From: Prosopocoilus inquinatus
Lineage: Eukaryota; Arthropoda; Insecta; Coleoptera; Lucanidae
Assembly (NCBI GenBank): GCA_036172665.1
Contig: JAYKNF010000039.1
Coordinates: 62,001 to 126,000 of the forward strand
Direction of reading: 5' to 3'
Length of the DNA stretch: 64,000 nucleotides
The translations under genes were made by a program, and so were the position numbers. A model generated the notes under the pieces. The model had not been told where the DNA came from. It made no database searches and saw only the letters and a list, made by a program, of their open reading frames with translations. Numbering within the stretch: the stretch's first letter is position 1; each line of letters opens with the position of its first letter. This document shows positions 62,307-64,000 of this stretch, piece by piece.

Positions 62307-64000
62307 GTGAGATACGAAGTTTTTGGACGCAGCAGGTGCTGGAAATAGTTTTAAACGAAACAACACGTATTAGCGTTGTTCCTGTGATGTATCTAATCGA
62401 TCCTTACTCATCTATCATGTTATTTGACGTTTGGATGAACTCCAGTATCTCTGACGTGAGATACGAAATTTTCGGACGCAGCAGAAGCTGGAAATAGTTT
62501 TAAACGAAACAGCATGCATTAGCGTTGTTCCTGTGATGTATCTAATCGATCCTTACTCATCTATCACGTTATTTGACGTTTGAATGGACTCCAGTAACTC
62601 TGATGTGAGATACAATGTTCTCGGACGCAGCAGAAGCTGGAAATAGTTTTGAACGAAACAACACGTATTAGCGTTGTTCCTGTGATGTATCTAAACGATC
62701 CTTACTTATCTAACATGTTATTTGACGTTTGGATGGACTCCAGTAACTCTGATGTGAGATACAAAGTTTTTGGGCGCAGCAGGAGCTGGAAATAGTTTTA
62801 AACGAAGCAACACGCATTAGCGTTGTTCCTGTGATGTATCTAATCGATCCTTCCTTAGCTACTATGTTATTTGACGTTTCGATGGACTCCAGTAATTTTG
62901 ATGTGAGATACGACGTTTTCGGACGCAGCAGAAGCTGGAAATAGTTTTAAATGAAACAACACGCATTAGCGTTGTTCCTGTGATGTATCTAATCGATCGT
63001 TACTCATCTATTATGTTATTTTACGTTTCGATGGACTCTAGTAACTCTGATATGAGATACGAAGTTTTTGGGCGCAGCAGGAGCTGGAAATAGTTTTAAA
63101 CGAAACAACACATATTAGCGTTGTTCCTGTGATGTATCTAATCAATCCTTACTTATCTATCATGTTATTTGACGTTTGGATGGACTCCAGTAACTCTGAT
63201 GTGAGATACGAAATTATCGGACGCAGCAGAAGCTGGAAATAGTTTCAAACGAAACAACACGCATTAGCTTTGTTCCTGTGATGTATCTAAACGATCCTTA
63301 CTTATCTAACATATTATTTGACGTTTGGATGGACTCCAGTAAGTCTGATGTGACATACGACATTTTCGGACGCAGCAGAAGCTGGAAATAGTTTTAAACG
63401 AAACAACACGTATTAGCGTTGTTCCTGTGATGTATCTAATCGATCTTTACTCATCTATCATGTTATTTGACGTTTGAATGGACTCCAGTAACTCTGATGT
63501 GAGATACAAAGTTCTCGGACGCAGCAGAAGCTGGAAACAACACGTATTAGCGTTGTTCCTGTGATGTATCTAAACGATCCTTACTTATCTAACATCTTAT
63601 TTGACGTTTGGATGGACTCCAGTAACTCTGATGTGAGATACAAAGTTTTTGGGCGCAGCAGGAACTGGAAATAGTTTTAAACGAAACAACATGCATTAGC
63701 GTTGTTCCTGTGATGTATCTAATCGATCCTTACTCATCTATCATGTTATTTGGCGTTTCGATGGACTCCAGTAGCTCTGATGTGAGATACGACGTTTTCG
63801 TACGCAGCAGAAGCTGGAAATAGTTTTAAACGAAACAACACGCATTAGCGTTGTTCCTGTGATGTATCTAATCGATACTTACTCATCTATCATGTTATTT
63901 GACGTTTGGATGGACTCCAGTAACTCTGATGTGAGATACGAAATTATCGGACACAGCAGAAGCTGGAAATAGTTTTGAACGAAACAACAGGTATTAGCGT
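62307..64000 (+). repeat. HOR unit 21, cut by the window end (C to M plus 70 bp of N)
   Basis: Eleven complete monomers, C to M, in canonical order, then the first 70 bp of N (63931), recognised by GGACACAGC and ACAGGTATT. A private T lies at 63446 in the J monomer. The array continues beyond the window. Confidence 0.93.

Larger units (their letters stand above)
1..64000 (+). repeat. Satellite DNA array, 149-bp monomer with 22-monomer higher-order repeat
   Basis: The window is a single head-to-tail satellite array with no break. Monomers start at GTGAGATAC at 1, 150, 299, 448 and so on; I followed all 432 complete monomers to 63930 plus a 70-bp partial copy. All but 39 are 149 bp; 32 are 134 bp (type K and its hybrids) and 7 are 155 bp (type H2). 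The consensus is about 40% GC. Monomer types recur in a fixed order that defines a higher-order repeat of 22 monomers, with structural variants. Every monomer has the same orientation, and no unique sequence, transposon or gene interrupts the array. Arrays of this kind are typical of centromeres and pericentromeric heterochromatin in eukaryotes; that role is inferred, not shown. I do not recognise the satellite family or species. Confidence 0.98.

Noticed and set aside
1..64000. Protein-coding genes or a repeat-protein gene
   Set aside because: The 149-bp period is not a multiple of three, so any frame cycles through all phases. The consensus has stops in two plus-strand phases (for example TAG at 40, TAA at 46 and 88, TGA at 2 and 146), limiting plus-strand ORFs to roughly one monomer; the minus strand is similarly stop-rich. 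Short ORFs recur only because the monomer does.
1..64000. CRISPR array
   Set aside because: The repeat is a contiguous 149-bp unit without unique spacers, and variable bases are scattered point changes shared between distant copies.
1..64000. Tandem RNA genes (5S rRNA, tRNA or snRNA clusters)
   Set aside because: I see no convincing internal promoter boxes, cloverleaf or T-run terminator in the monomer. The small dyad has only 8 pairs with a bulge and is not a recognisable RNA fold.
1..64000. Transposon or helitron origin, or insertions within the array
   Set aside because: No terminal repeats, target-site duplications, poly-A tails or coding remnants were seen, and the monomer count accounts for every base.

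Overview
The whole 64,000-base window is one uninterrupted tandem satellite array. I see no gene, RNA gene, transposon, inverted monomer or unique flank on either strand. The unit is a 149-bp monomer of about 40% GC. Taking each monomer to start at GTGAGATAC (position 1 here), the window holds 432 complete monomers plus a 70-bp partial one, all head to tail on the same strand. The count closes exactly: 432 x 149, minus 15 for each of 32 short (134-bp) monomers, plus 6 for each of 7 long (155-bp) monomers, equals 63,930 bases. This points to eukaryotic centromeric or pericentromeric heterochromatin. CpG is not depleted in the consensus (8 seen, about 6 expected), which fits a genome without heavy germline CpG methylation, such as many invertebrates, but I cannot name a species.

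The array has a clear higher-order repeat (HOR). I named monomer types by diagnostic bases. Types C to X in alphabetical order make a 22-monomer unit of 3,263 bp (form 1), complete at 299, 3562 and 40679. A second 22-monomer form of 3,248 bp (form 2) keeps C to S but replaces the T-U-V-W-X cassette with K-U2-V2-W2-X2; it is complete at 21340 and 32559. A third form of 28 monomers and 4,148 bp (form 3) ends K-U2-V2-W2-X3-H2-I2-J2-V3-W-X and is complete at 55337. The other units are shortened, lengthened or mosaic derivatives, with C-to-C spacings of 1,773, 2,822, 2,950, 3,099, 3,248, 3,403, 3,418 and 4,893 bp. I annotate the window as C-to-C units, then give one reference copy of each monomer type and of each recombinant monomer.

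Monomers of different type in the same unit differ by up to about 11% (E versus F, 16 of 149), while copies of the same type are almost always identical across tens of kilobases. Nearly every departure from the canonical order passes through a hybrid monomer whose front matches one type and whose back matches another (K/P, K/J, D/M, I/J, P/H, W/R, V2/U, E3/F, X/W). The same hybrids recur inside longer duplicated blocks of 4 to 8 kb. The picture is of repeated unequal exchange, gene conversion or replication-based amplification, recent enough that few private substitutions have accumulated.

Within the monomer there is a conserved imperfect dyad (AACAA..CGC-ATTA-GCG-TTGTT), a small CAGC/GCTG inverted repeat, and an AT-rich stretch that matches 11 of 17 positions of the mammalian CENP-B box on the minus strand but lacks its CGGG core. 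The short monomer K has lost this stretch by a 15-bp deletion between two GAAA copies. No undescribed gene system is visible; the interest lies in the array architecture.
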